The notes beneath the pieces are model-generated. The model was given only the letters and a program-made list of their open reading frames with translations, was not told the DNA's origin and made no database searches. A DNA stretch of 64,000 bases from an uncultured bacterium. Lineage in GTDB: Bacteria; Bacillota; Clostridia; Christensenellales; HGM11417. This document shows, piece by piece, positions 40,912 through 48,589 of this stretch (position 1 is the first letter of the stretch; every line of letters starts with the position of its first letter). The stretch spans positions 1 to 64,000 of the forward strand of contig CAJMQN010000002.1 of assembly GCA_905215695.1 (NCBI GenBank). Reading direction: 5' to 3'. The position numbers and the translations under genes were made by a program.

Positions 40912-41240
40912 TTATTACCTCTCTTCGGCTCTTTGAATGTCTTGAGAATGCCTTTCATCATTTCCAAGTCTTCTCCCGTGAGCCCTTCTGCGATTCTTTC
41001 AAGAAACTCGGATTGTTTTTGGGAGAAATACTTTTTCCCCAGTCGGTATCCATCGGCTATGTAAACGCCACCACCATGTCCTTGCACCGTGTAGACCGGG
41101 TAAGATAAGGAAAGCGTCAGAATGTCTTGGCGAATCGTCCATTCCGTCACGCCGAACTCGAATGCCAAGTTTGCCACTTGTTCGCGTCTTCTCTCGCATA
41201 AGGCTTCTAATATTGCCATGCGTCGTTCATTCGCTTTCAC
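40908..41240 (-). CDS. DeoR-type HTH protein
   Basis: This 110-residue protein has a DeoR-like winged helix-turn-helix N-terminus (ERRMAILEALCERRREQVANLAFEFGVTEWTIRQDILTL) with the wing YPVYTVQGHGGGVYIADGY. The C-terminal third is helical. A GTG start behind AGGAGG is used. It heads the early replication operon and may regulate it. Confidence 0.8.
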   Translation of the reverse strand: MKANERRMAILEALCERRREQVANLAFEFGVTEWTIRQDILTLSLSYPVYTVQGHGGGVYIADGYRLGKKYFSQKQSEFLERIAEGLTGEDLEMMKGILKTFKEPKRGNK

Positions 41241-41281
41241 TTATCTCACCTCCTTTGCTCTTGATGGCTGTATTCTAAAGG

Positions 41282-41310
41282 TCAAACCGTTGGGGTTTTC
41301 TACGGTTTGA
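41282..41310. promoter_or_regulatory. Inverted repeat upstream of the early operon
   Basis: TCAAACCGT and ACGGTTTGA (9-bp perfect inverted repeat, 11-base spacer) lie 42 bases before the GTG of the DeoR-type gene. On the minus strand TTGAAA-N16-TAGAAA overlaps it, a weak sigma-A promoter. An operator or attenuator is likely. Confidence 0.55.
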
Positions 41311-41349
41311 AAATAAAATTTCAATTTTTTTGAATTTATCTTGGGGAAA

Positions 41350-41405
41350 ATAAAAAGGCCACCGACTAACTACTCTCCTATTCGGATTTCGTTAATCGGT
41401 GGCCT
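41350..41405 (-). terminator. Terminator between the SOS/early modules
   Basis: A 10-bp outer stem AGGCCACCGA / TCGGTGGCCT with extra pairing inside, followed by TTTTTATTTT on the minus strand. It ends the zinc-ribbon transcript at 41504. The 97 bases between that gene and the stem hold nothing else recognised. Confidence 0.85.
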
Positions 41406-41503
41406 CTCAATACTGGTTTAACCTACCGCTTTAATGCTGATTGGATGTCTTGGTTTTACAGTGTCCCTATTGCAGACCGACCAAGTTCCTTTCGCAAGTT
41501 TAT

Positions 41504-41710
41504 TTAGTTAGAGCGTAACAGTTCTTGCCCTTGTGGCGCAAACACATCTACTTGGACGTGACGCCTGCTGATTGGCTTTGATACAGTTACCGTGCCGCAA
41601 TGCGGACACTTTATTCGCGTAAGACCGTCTTCGCCTTGAAAGCCGACAATGATATTGCGGCAGTTCAGGCACACCCATTTTATAGGGACATCGCCATCTT
41701 TGAAGTGCAT
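41504..41710 (-). CDS. Small zinc-ribbon phage protein
   Basis: This 68-residue protein is read from the ATG at 41710 (MHFKDGDVPIKWVCLNC...). It has a C-x2-C / C-x2-C zinc ribbon (VCLNCRNIIVG and IKCPHCGTVTV). The upstream frame is open for 44 more codons but the product there is basic and unlike the conserved part. A GGAGG lies 13 bases before this ATG, a long spacing. It may bind RNA or a protein. Confidence 0.6.
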   Translation of the reverse strand: MHFKDGDVPIKWVCLNCRNIIVGFQGEDGLTRIKCPHCGTVTVSKPISRRHVQVDVFAPQGQELLRSN

Positions 41711-41863
41711 AGTTGTTAGATTGCCTCCTTTCTCCCTGTGATACCTCGGTTTCGTATTTTTTCTACTGCTTTTGTGCGGTTGGGACTTCCTACACAGAAG
41801 TAGAAAAGCCGTTGTATCTTCTGTTATTATCTCACTCGGCAAAACGGGGCGGATTTGCCAAGA

Positions 41864-42049
41864 TCAATGATTGTTTATGAGTGCGACAAGCGTTCGGCTA
41901 TCGTATATCGGTATCCGTTTCGGCTTTTTGAAATGCGGAATCTCTATTTCACTTCCGCATTTGTCGCAGACGAATCGTCCCTCGGTTTCTTCGAGGTACA
42001 TATCTTTGTTTAGTTTCCCGCATACGGGACATTTTGCATCATACAGCAT
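41864..42049 (-). CDS. Small double-CxxC zinc-ribbon protein
   Basis: This 61-residue protein (MLYDAKCPVCGKLNKDMYLEE...) has two CPxCG-type knuckles (CPVCG and CDKCG) separated by 20 residues. The ATG at 42049 overlaps the stop of the preceding gene. The frame is open far upstream inside that gene, a shadow of it. Confidence 0.6.
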   Translation of the reverse strand: MLYDAKCPVCGKLNKDMYLEETEGRFVCDKCGSEIEIPHFKKPKRIPIYDSRTLVALINNH

Positions 42050-42248
42050 TCTCTTCACGCTCCATTTGCGCTTGGATTGCCAAACCTTTATCGCTGACGT
42101 GGATGAGTTCCGTAAAGTTTCCGTTCTTATAGAACTTCCACTCGCTCTCGGACTCACACCTCGGACAGGTGGTTTTGGCTGTCTTTCTGTATTCAAACTC
42201 TATATTTAACTTTTGACCGCATATTCCGCAGTACTTCTCTGTTTGCAT
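42039..42248 (-). CDS. Small zinc-ribbon phage protein
   Basis: This 69-residue protein has CGICGQKL and CPRCESESEW zinc knuckles and ends REENAV. The ATG follows GGAGGAG. It is one of three tandem small zinc-ribbon proteins in the SOS module, a family often found near YolD in phages. No further function known. Confidence 0.65.
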   Translation of the reverse strand: MQTEKYCGICGQKLNIEFEYRKTAKTTCPRCESESEWKFYKNGNFTELIHVSDKGLAIQAQMEREENAV

Positions 42249-42268
42249 TTTTGCTCCTCCCGGCTTGG

Positions 42269-42592
42269 CTACACCAAGTCCCTATCTATGCCATAGATAT
42301 CGTCAAAGTACACCTTGCCGTTCCCTATGACTATGTACTTAAAAATCGTATTGATTTCCTTTACGGCTCCTATGACCTTTACATAGTAACCGTCTTCGTA
42401 GCAAGTGAGTGAGATTCTGTCCCCTCTTTGAACTTTCGACAATTTTTCCGATATTTCGCTATCCAGTTCTTCGGAGTGGTCTCCACGCTCTACCTTGCCG
42501 AGGTCGTATTCCTTTTTCGCAAGAGCTTCTCGCAGTCCATTTAACGCATCGAACGGAGCAAACTGCTTGGCTCTGTCTTGTCTATTCATCAT
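42269..42592 (-). CDS. YolD-like protein
   Basis: This 107-residue protein opens with MMNRQDRAKQFAPFDALNGLREAL, the conserved start of the YolD family, and ends in a beta-rich domain. YolD proteins are encoded beside UvrX/UmuC-type polymerases in Bacillota and may act with them as a distant UmuD analogue. The ATGATG start overlaps the end of the polymerase gene; the open frame extends further upstream inside that gene. Confidence 0.85.
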   Translation of the reverse strand: MMNRQDRAKQFAPFDALNGLREALAKKEYDLGKVERGDHSEELDSEISEKLSKVQRGDRISLTCYEDGYYVKVIGAVKEINTIFKYIVIGNGKVYFDDIYGIDRDLV

Positions 42593-43850
42593 TGCCGCTG
42601 TTATGTCCTCCGATGAGTTTATTTCGCATAATAAGAGTTGCACCCTCTTGCAAGTCCGATGCCATTAGTAAGGCATTTTTCCCGAACTTCGACTGCAGTT
42701 CAAGGGTTGCTCTGGCAAGTCGCTTTTGTCGTTCGACTTCTTCCCAGTCAGTAAAAAGGTCATAACCTTCACACCCTTCATCGCATATCCCGTCAAAGCC
42801 GATACTTACCCTGCGTATCAACGAGTTTCTGTCCGTTGTTTGTTCGAACACTCGCATTGCGCTCGGCATTATCTTTTTCGGGAGATTCGTGGATGCTCCG
42901 ATCTTCACTCTTCCACCTGTCGGTGCGTGACAGTCCTTGGAGTATCCGATGGTGACCGTGATGTGGCTTGCGATTACCTTTCGCCGCATCAGTTCCAAAC
43001 AACCGCTCCGCACCATCTCTTCAACGACAATCTTCGCCTTGTCGAAAGTGTAGTCAGAGAACAGCACCTGCGATGACGAGACCGACTTGCTCTTGCTTTT
43101 GTAATTCTTGATGTCGGACATTAGGCAGGACTCTCTCCCCCATGAATGATCTATAAGCAGTTCGGCATTGATTCCGAAATCCTTATAGAGTATCTCCGAG
43201 GGATAGTTTGCGATTCCCGCCATATCCACAATTCCGCGCCGTTCAAGTCTACGGACCGTTCCCGTGGAAATTCCCCAAAAGTCGGTCAGCGGTCTGTGAT
43301 GCCACAGCGTTTCTCGGAAGAGTTCTTCGTTCAGGTATCCCATATGGTCAGGGACTTTCTTTGCCGTGATGTCAAGAGCGATTTTGGCAAGATATAGGTT
43401 TGTTCCTATCCCCGCCGTTGCCGGGATATGCAGTTTCTCCGCTATCTCGTCTATCAGCATCTTGGCGAACTCTTTGGGTGTTTTGTGGTACATCGGCAGG
43501 TAGTCAGTCGCGTCAATAAACGACTCGTCAATCGAGTACACGTGAATGTCTTGCTTATCAATGTATTGCAGATAAATTCCGTATATCTCGGCTGCGTAGT
43601 CGATGTATTTTTGCATACGTGGCATCGCCGTTATGTACTGAATGCCCTTCGGTATCTCGTACCGTCTACACCTGTTTCGGACACCCAAAGACTTCATTTT
43701 CGGTGTTATAGCCAGACATATCGTTCCGTTACCTCGGCTTTCGTCTGCGACAATGAGATTGGTTTCGAAAGGGTTTAAACCTCTCTCCGCACACTCAACC
43801 GATGCAAAAAACGACTTCATGTCGATGCAGAAGTAGGTGCGCTCTTTCAT
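42582..43850 (-). CDS. Y-family (translesion) DNA polymerase, UvrX/UmuC-like
   Basis: This 422-residue polymerase has FCIDMKSFFASVECAERGL (residues 7-25; Asp10 metal ligand), YSIDESFIDATDYL (about 105-118; catalytic Asp and Glu) and GIGTNLYLAKIALDITAKKV (little-finger approach). The C-terminal little finger follows (SKSVSSSQVLFSDYTFDKAKIVVEEMV). It belongs to the SOS-type mobile-element group. It is co-transcribed after the LexA-like gene. It may raise mutagenesis after induction. Confidence 0.93.
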   Translation of the reverse strand: MKERTYFCIDMKSFFASVECAERGLNPFETNLIVADESRGNGTICLAITPKMKSLGVRNRCRRYEIPKGIQYITAMPRMQKYIDYAAEIYGIYLQYIDKQDIHVYSIDESFIDATDYLPMYHKTPKEFAKMLIDEIAEKLHIPATAGIGTNLYLAKIALDITAKKVPDHMGYLNEELFRETLWHHRPLTDFWGISTGTVRRLERRGIVDMAGIANYPSEILYKDFGINAELLIDHSWGRESCLMSDIKNYKSKSKSVSSSQVLFSDYTFDKAKIVVEEMVRSGCLELMRRKVIASHITVTIGYSKDCHAPTGGRVKIGASTNLPKKIMPSAMRVFEQTTDRNSLIRRVSIGFDGICDEGCEGYDLFTDWEEVERQKRLARATLELQSKFGKNALLMASDLQEGATLIMRNKLIGGHNSGNDE

Positions 43851-43854
43851 AGAA

Positions 43855-44457
43855 TTACAAGTCCTTGATTACCTTAATAGCAACACCTTGTATCATGCAC
43901 TCGTCTACGATGATGTCCTTCATCCGTTTGTTCTCCGGGTGCAAAATAATTCTTCTGTTTGCCGGGTCTGGGCGATAGCGTTTCAGCGTTACTTCGTTGT
44001 CCACAAGTGCAACTACGATGTCGTTGTACTCTGCACTCTCCTGCTGTTTAACAAGCACAAGGTCTCCGTCATTGATGCCGACGTCAATCATTGAGTTCCC
44101 GCAAGCCGTGAGCAAGAAACACTTTTTTGCGTTTCCAACAAACGATGCCGGGAGTCTGACATATCCGTCTATGCACTCATACTCTTCTGCAAGCGGACCA
44201 CAAGGAACATATCCAAGCTTCGGCACTGCCACCACCGATATTTCGGTAGCTCTTGTTACGTCCGTTTGGTATCCGTTATCCGTGAATTCCAAGAGTCCTT
44301 GCTCTTTTAGATAGTCGATGTATATCGTTACGTTGCTCTTGCTGCAGCCAACGTTCTCCGCTATACACCGGATGGACGGGCTTGTCCCGTACTGACCGTA
44401 ATACTCTTCAATAAAGTGTTTGATTTTGTTCGTCAAGTCTTGTTTCTTCGTTTGCAT
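43855..44457 (-). CDS. LexA-like self-cleaving repressor
   Basis: This 200-residue repressor has an N-terminal winged helix (YGTSPSIRCIAENVGCSKSNVTIYIDYLKEQGLL, about residues 23-56) and an S24 peptidase C-terminus. The probable cleavage site is Cys-Gly within YVPCGPL (about residues 80-86; Ala-Gly in LexA, Cys-Gly in UmuD), the catalytic Ser is in ACGNSMIDVGINDGD (about 118-132) and the Lys in NEVTLKRY (about 153-160). It probably controls the Y-polymerase operon and links prophage activity to DNA damage. Confidence 0.92.
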   Translation of the reverse strand: MQTKKQDLTNKIKHFIEEYYGQYGTSPSIRCIAENVGCSKSNVTIYIDYLKEQGLLEFTDNGYQTDVTRATEISVVAVPKLGYVPCGPLAEEYECIDGYVRLPASFVGNAKKCFLLTACGNSMIDVGINDGDLVLVKQQESAEYNDIVVALVDNEVTLKRYRPDPANRRIILHPENKRMKDIIVDECMIQGVAIKVIKDL

Positions 44458-44482
44458 TCGTGATGGCCCTCACTTTTTCAAT

Positions 44483-44501
44483 AACGGACGCTCCGTCCGT
44501 T
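44483..44501. promoter_or_regulatory. Candidate LexA-type operator
   Basis: A perfect palindrome AACGGACG-N3-CGTCCGTT lies just downstream of the transcript start predicted for the LexA-like gene and 26 bases before its start codon. Position and symmetry fit an autoregulatory operator. It differs from the Bacillus LexA box (GAAC-N4-GTTC), so a phage-specific site is inferred. Confidence 0.6.
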
Positions 44502-44513
44502 TTTGATACCTCT

Positions 44514-44542
44514 ATTATATCCACTTTCACTTTCACTGTCAA
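44514..44542 (-). promoter_or_regulatory. Promoter of the LexA-like / Y-polymerase operon
   Basis: A perfect TTGACA (44537-44542), 17-base spacer and TATAAT (44514-44519) on the minus strand. The spacer contains tandem GTGAAA repeats. Confidence 0.88.
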
Positions 44543-44557
44543 GAGCCTGAAAGGTAT

Positions 44558-44590
44558 AAAAACAGGGGTGTGCAAGAACATGCACACCCC
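44558..44590 (-). terminator. Terminator of the XRE gene
   Basis: A 10-bp perfect stem GGGGTGTGCA / TGCACACCCC with a 6-base loop, followed on the minus strand by TTTTTATA. It lies 25 bases after the XRE stop codon. Confidence 0.9.
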
Positions 44591-44614
44591 ACTAAAATAT
44601 TTGTCATTATTTAC

Positions 44615-44854
44615 TTAATCTATGATGTTTTCGGTCGCAAATAGCGGACTATTGAAGAACTCCACGATTTCAATGCCTAACCCTTGGCATAACTCAAAAA
44701 GAACGCGGACATTTACCGCCACATTGCGTTTGTGTTTGATATCCCCTATCGTTGTTTGATTCACGCCCGTAAGCATTGAAAGGCGGTATGCGGTCAAATG
44801 CTTTTCTTCCATCAGTTCCGTCAATCTCGCTGACAGGGCTTCTGCTATTGTCAT
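44615..44854 (-). CDS. XRE-family transcriptional regulator
   Basis: This 79-residue protein has an XRE-type helix-turn-helix (EKHLTAYRLSMLTGVNQTTIGDIKHKRNVAVNVRVLFELCQGLGI). The ATG at 44854 has AGGAGGAG upstream; the frame opens 12 codons further. It is divergent from the SLOG gene and probably regulates it, since several copies of TTTAGTA/TAAACTT half-sites lie between them. It may also be the lysogeny repressor. Confidence 0.85.
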   Translation of the reverse strand: MTIAEALSARLTELMEEKHLTAYRLSMLTGVNQTTIGDIKHKRNVAVNVRVLFELCQGLGIEIVEFFNSPLFATENIID

Positions 44855-44869
44855 GACTGCTCCTCCTTT

Positions 44870-44937
44870 TACTAAACTTTGGCTATGCATTTAGTATAAA
44901 CTTTTTCTTTTTGAAAATACTGTGCGTAAGTTTAGTA
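44870..44937. promoter_or_regulatory. Operator half-sites between XRE and SLOG genes
   Basis: Inverted copies TACTAAACTT (44870-44879) and AAGTTTAGTA (44928-44937), with a central TTTAGTATAAACTT (44890-44903). These four half-sites in a 68-base intergenic stretch make up a likely binding site for the XRE protein. A TATACT -10 box for XRE lies within it, with a weak -35. Confidence 0.6.
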
Positions 44938-44941
44938 TTAC

Positions 44942-44970
44942 TTGATTTTCGCCCAGTATTTTGGTATAAT
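44942..44970 (+). promoter_or_regulatory. Promoter of the SLOG gene
   Basis: TTGATT (44942-44947) and TATAAT (44965-44970), 17-base spacer, 21 bases before the ATG, with AGAGGAG in between. The spacer contains the 17-bp direct repeat also found at 62074. Confidence 0.85.
44947..44963 (+). repeat. 17-bp direct repeat, left copy (candidate att site)
   Basis: TTTCGCCCAGTATTTTG, identical to 62074-62090 in the same orientation; the match continues with one mismatch to TAT. It bounds the second mobile segment. Confidence 0.5.
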
Positions 44971-44991
44971 CGTTTATGAGAGGAGCGAATT

Positions 44992-45495
44992 ATGAAGACT
45001 GTGTGCGTTACCGGGCATCGGCCCGCAAAGTTGCCTTGGGGTTATAAAAAAGAAGGACCCGATTACGATGAGTATATCGAGTCCCTTGCTTGCACTATTG
45101 CTGATTATCTTGAAAATGGCTATGACCATTTTATTACTGGTATGGCTCTCGGCGTCGATATGGACTTTGCCGAAACTGTCATTCAATTTAGGGAGCATTA
45201 CGACCTTGACGTCAAGTTGGAATGCGCTATCCCCTGTCCGAATCAGACCTTGAAATGGTCTCCCACCGAAACCGCTCGCTATAAAGAAATACTCAAAAAA
45301 GCGGACAAGGTCACAATGGTCAATGACCACTACTTCCGTGCCTGTATGCTCGTGCGGAACGATTATATGGTAGACCACTCCGACTTGGTGCTTGCCATTT
45401 GGAATGGTGAGCAATCTGGCGGGACTTGGCACACAATTCAGTACGCGAAAGCCAAAGGCAAGCAAGTCGACATCATCAAGGTTGACCGCAAATAA
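44992..45495 (+). CDS. SLOG-type protein (DUF1273/YpsA-like)
   Basis: This 167-residue protein opens with VCVTGHRPAKLPWGY and has the fold signature HFITGMALGVDMDFAETVI (about residues 43-61), then IPCPNQTLKWSPTETARYKEIL and SDLVLAIWNGEQSGGTWHTIQYAKAKG. SLOG domains bind nucleotide-derived ligands and occur in conflict systems and phages, and YpsA-type proteins also in chromosomes. It is the only large plus-strand gene of the mobile region. It starts behind AGAGGAG with its own promoter and ends in its own terminator. Confidence 0.85.
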   Translation: MKTVCVTGHRPAKLPWGYKKEGPDYDEYIESLACTIADYLENGYDHFITGMALGVDMDFAETVIQFREHYDLDVKLECAIPCPNQTLKWSPTETARYKEILKKADKVTMVNDHYFRACMLVRNDYMVDHSDLVLAIWNGEQSGGTWHTIQYAKAKGKQVDIIKVDRK

Positions 45496-45501
45496 AGAAA
45501 G

Positions 45502-45541
45502 AACGCGCTATCTGGGATTTCCCCAAACAGCGCGTTTTTCT
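45502..45541 (+). terminator. Terminator between the SLOG gene and the convergent operon
   Basis: An 8-bp stem AACGCGCT / AGCGCGTT with a 19-base loop, followed by TTTTTC. It ends the SLOG transcript 6 bases after its stop codon and may also help stop the convergent AIPR transcript. Confidence 0.8.
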
Positions 45542-45560
45542 ATTTCAATCGTCTTCCCGT

Positions 45561-47654
45561 TTACACAATCATGTTTTCCTTCAACTTGTCTACTATCCGA
45601 AGTATTTCTTTTACTTGGAATTTGGAAAGTTGTGCGTAGATTCCATTACAATAGTTTACAGCGGCTTGTAGTGTTTTTTCCTCGCTATAAACCAAAACCT
45701 CTTGTGCTTTTCCGCGGGCAATTAAGGATTCCCAATAGGCACTTCCTTGGTTGAAGATATATACTTCGTCACTTATACCATTATCAAATCTTTGTTCTTT
45801 CTTCGCTCTTGCGTTTTCGGCGTCAAGTTCGGCACTTGTTACCAAATACTCGGTAAGATCATCCGTGAGTTGATATTCTTGCTTCATTATTACCTGCCAA
45901 CACTCTTCCTTCTTGCAATAGGTTTCAATGTTGGCTGTCGACCGATTTTCGTCATATATCGAATCGAATACCAGTTTCCCGATTCTGGCAACATCGGTTT
46001 CAAAAATATCGGAAACTTTCTGATTGTCCCAAATTTGCCTATAATTGATTCTCTTTTTGGCGCGTTGTGCTTCATAAACGAGTTTTGAGAATGTATAAGC
46101 AACGATTTGGGGTCTATATGCTCGGCGCTCTTGATACCATTGTTGGTCAGAAATCACATGCTCTATATAAGCAAACATTATTTTCTTTCCAATTAACTCT
46201 TTATAAAAGAGTTCGTTAAACACCGTATTGTCCTTATTCCACTGTTTTACCATGTTGTTGTGGAAGTGCGCGGCATTTACCTCTCCGCCCCACGAAACAT
46301 AATAAGGCAACATTGCTGCGGCATTCATATATTTCGACAAATCGGTAAGCGTAAACTTCTTATCCTTTGGTCTTACCAGTTTGTAATCATCCTTTTGTTT
46401 CTTGGTCATTTGCATCATTGGTTGTTCGTACTGACCACGGGCTCTCTCAAAGAACCACAGTTGTTGTACCAATTGTCCACTTTCCAATGGAGCATAGAGT
46501 TTTCTTGAAAAATCTTCCATTCGGACATAGAAAGGATGGCTTGAGTTAAGATCCGCTGTTTTAACTTTGTTTTGGCTATTTGCGTAGGTCGCAATATTTC
46601 GTATCAGTTCTGGGTCATCATTTTTTAATACCGTGAGCTTCATTTGAACGAAAATCCCAGACAAATCCGCCCCATTCTTAATATTCGTTGCGGCAAGAGT
46701 TGCTGTCGTTTGACCACCATTGATTATTTGCAGATCGGTAAATGAAGTAATCATCAACCCATGAACGGGATTGTTTTCCAATTCAATGCTCTTTGCCGTT
46801 GTCGAAATTCCATTGTTGTATGTAAAGAACCTTGATTTTTCGTTTAGGATTGTTCCGCGTATGCCTTTATTGACTCCGCCATTGAATTTTAAGAACGAAC
46901 GAACATTGGCTTCCAAGAGCGAGGCATTATGCTTTTTGTATATGTCCGCAAGAAACTGACCGGGGACGATTGCCAAATATGACTCATACTGGTCTGTTTC
47001 TATTTCGGCTTTTATGCATGGAATGCCCTCTATCCCAAAGTCGGAACATTTTATTATAACATCTTCTTTTGTAAAGCCTGCAAGTTTCGATCTATATATA
47101 CCTTCAATATCAAGCACATCCAAAGCGACTTTGAATGTTTGAAGTCCAAAGGTATAATCAGGCAAATCGAGTGTCTTTACGGCTTTACTCAACTTGTCCG
47201 TACTAACCACAAATAGATGTATTTTGTATATGTATCCTATATTAGCCCTAATATCGCGCGCCAACTGTACCGCCGGGTTTGCTTGTTCTCCATTTACAAA
47301 AAAACCTTTCAAACAGTTTTCAAAGTAATTAAGGAGCAATTGTGTCTTTGAATTAAGGAATTCATTGGTTATATTCTTTACTTCCCCATCGTTGAAATCC
47401 GCAATCAATAAGTTCAATGTATTCGCAGGCAAGTCCAAATATGCAGCATCTATGCGCATATTTTTATACGCACGATTTCCTTTCGTAAATTCGTAAAAAC
47501 ACTGCGAAATGTCCGTAATTAAAGAATAGTCGTTCTTTAATATATCCGCTGCACTATCAATAAAGACTTCGATCGGATACCTTTGTGTATTGATGGCTTC
47601 CGCATTGATGTCATCGTTAATATAACTTTCTCTGAATTCCTCTATGTTCATCAT
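45561..47654 (-). CDS. AIPR-family protein (abortive-infection-type)
   Basis: This 697-residue protein has an AIPR domain. Typical sections are NVRSFLKFNGGVNKGIRGTI (about 240-260), RFFTYNNGISTTAKSIEL, LQIINGGQTTATLAATNIKN (about 300-330), and NIATYANSQNKVKTADLNSSHPFYVRM. AIPR proteins are linked to abortive infection and restriction-modification neighbourhoods. The remaining 350 residues are helical with no recognised domain. It is the last gene of the seven-gene defence operon and shares a base with the PD-(D/E)XK gene. Confidence 0.88.
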   Translation of the reverse strand: MMNIEEFRESYINDDINAEAINTQRYPIEVFIDSAADILKNDYSLITDISQCFYEFTKGNRAYKNMRIDAAYLDLPANTLNLLIADFNDGEVKNITNEFLNSKTQLLLNYFENCLKGFFVNGEQANPAVQLARDIRANIGYIYKIHLFVVSTDKLSKAVKTLDLPDYTFGLQTFKVALDVLDIEGIYRSKLAGFTKEDVIIKCSDFGIEGIPCIKAEIETDQYESYLAIVPGQFLADIYKKHNASLLEANVRSFLKFNGGVNKGIRGTILNEKSRFFTYNNGISTTAKSIELENNPVHGLMITSFTDLQIINGGQTTATLAATNIKNGADLSGIFVQMKLTVLKNDDPELIRNIATYANSQNKVKTADLNSSHPFYVRMEDFSRKLYAPLESGQLVQQLWFFERARGQYEQPMMQMTKKQKDDYKLVRPKDKKFTLTDLSKYMNAAAMLPYYVSWGGEVNAAHFHNNMVKQWNKDNTVFNELFYKELIGKKIMFAYIEHVISDQQWYQERRAYRPQIVAYTFSKLVYEAQRAKKRINYRQIWDNQKVSDIFETDVARIGKLVFDSIYDENRSTANIETYCKKEECWQVIMKQEYQLTDDLTEYLVTSAELDAENARAKKEQRFDNGISDEVYIFNQGSAYWESLIARGKAQEVLVYSEEKTLQAAVNYCNGIYAQLSKFQVKEILRIVDKLKENMIV

Positions 47655-48589
47655 CAGTTCTCCTTATACTGTTCTATTGCTGGCAATGAAAGTTCGTATG
47701 AGATATTGGTTATCTCCGAAAACGGGACTTCCTTATGTGTCAATCGAGGGAATCCATTGCCGACCGCATACCGAGCAACGGCATCAACACTATATCGATA
47801 ATTGTCCCCCTCGTTGTTGATGCTATAGCCATAGGCTACTAACTTGGTCAAAAAGACTTCCCGCAGTTCATCTTCCTTTATCTGCGAAACTATACTGTCC
47901 ATCAATTCCGACACCATACACTCGCCATCATCATAAGCATCTGACATCTTCTCCACCTTTACGGTAACCAAATGTCCATCGACATTCGATTCCAACTGTG
48001 CAAGCGAAGTAATTGTTATCGTTGATGACTTAACCGATACTGTTTTTACTTCCCACCAAGTATCGTTAATCGAAAAGTCTTTTGCCGTTTTGTCTGGTCC
48101 GCCCCAACCCCTAATAGCCTTTTCAACTCCAAATTGCGGAATCATTATATGGTTCAAAACAAACAACTCGCCGAACAACCCTTTATATGCTTCTTCCGTC
48201 ATAAGAGTTGACGCCCGCTGGAACATTTTTCGCCAAGAGTAGAATCTGTTTTTCACGGCAATCATAGCATCGGCATCATTGGTTTTGGATAAAGCTGCTG
48301 CAATGAGGTCGTTTCCCAATATGTAGTAAACAGTTCTTGCGCGCTCATCAATCAAATCAACGCATGTCCAAAACAAATTCGTATTTTCCGACCACTGCAC
48401 AACCTTCAAAGAATTTGTAGAATCAATCAGCGGTGGCTGCGATTTAGATAAAAACGCAAGGCGATAATTGCCATCACTGTTTTTTCCATAAAAAACACCT
48501 ATGGCTGAATCATCCGTTTTGGCTCTAATTAGATTACAGTTACTTCCTGTAATATTCTCGAACAATGGTGCTACGTCAAATGCTATCAT
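47654..48589 (-). CDS. PD-(D/E)XK nuclease-like protein (DUF4420-type)
   Basis: This 311-residue protein has a PD-(D/E)XK nuclease-like core. GLFGELFVLNHIMIPQFG (about residues 137-154) is the helix Glu, then WGGPDKTAKDFSINDTWWEVKTV (about 161-184) gives the D...E-x-K catalytic signature. SSTITITSLAQLESN follows. DUF4420 proteins are linked with Z1 and GHKL proteins in predicted restriction systems. It overlaps the Z1 gene by 14 bases. It is the best candidate for the DNA-cutting subunit. Confidence 0.85.
   Translation of the reverse strand: MIAFDVAPLFENITGSNCNLIRAKTDDSAIGVFYGKNSDGNYRLAFLSKSQPPLIDSTNSLKVVQWSENTNLFWTCVDLIDERARTVYYILGNDLIAAALSKTNDADAMIAVKNRFYSWRKMFQRASTLMTEEAYKGLFGELFVLNHIMIPQFGVEKAIRGWGGPDKTAKDFSINDTWWEVKTVSVKSSTITITSLAQLESNVDGHLVTVKVEKMSDAYDDGECMVSELMDSIVSQIKEDELREVFLTKLVAYGYSINNEGDNYRYSVDAVARYAVGNGFPRLTHKEVPFSEITNISYELSLPAIEQYKEN

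Larger units (their letters stand above)
4455..44946. mobile_element. Siphovirus-type prophage (approximate limits)
   Basis: A continuous minus-strand phage genome of about 40 kb: a lysogeny/SOS module at its right, replication, terminases, head, tail and holin, and integrase-type serine recombinases at its left beside tRNA-Leu. Gene content and order follow HK97-fold siphoviruses of Firmicutes. The left limit is set at the terminator behind the recombinases. The right limit is set at the 17-bp repeat at 44947 and is uncertain; the XRE and SLOG genes there could belong to either element. No att pair for the two left recombinases was recognised by eye. Confidence 0.8.

Noticed and set aside
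41864..42196. 110-codon reading of the small zinc-ribbon gene
   Set aside because: The first 49 codons overlap the neighbouring zinc-ribbon gene in another frame and carry no conserved residues; the ATG at 42049 was preferred.
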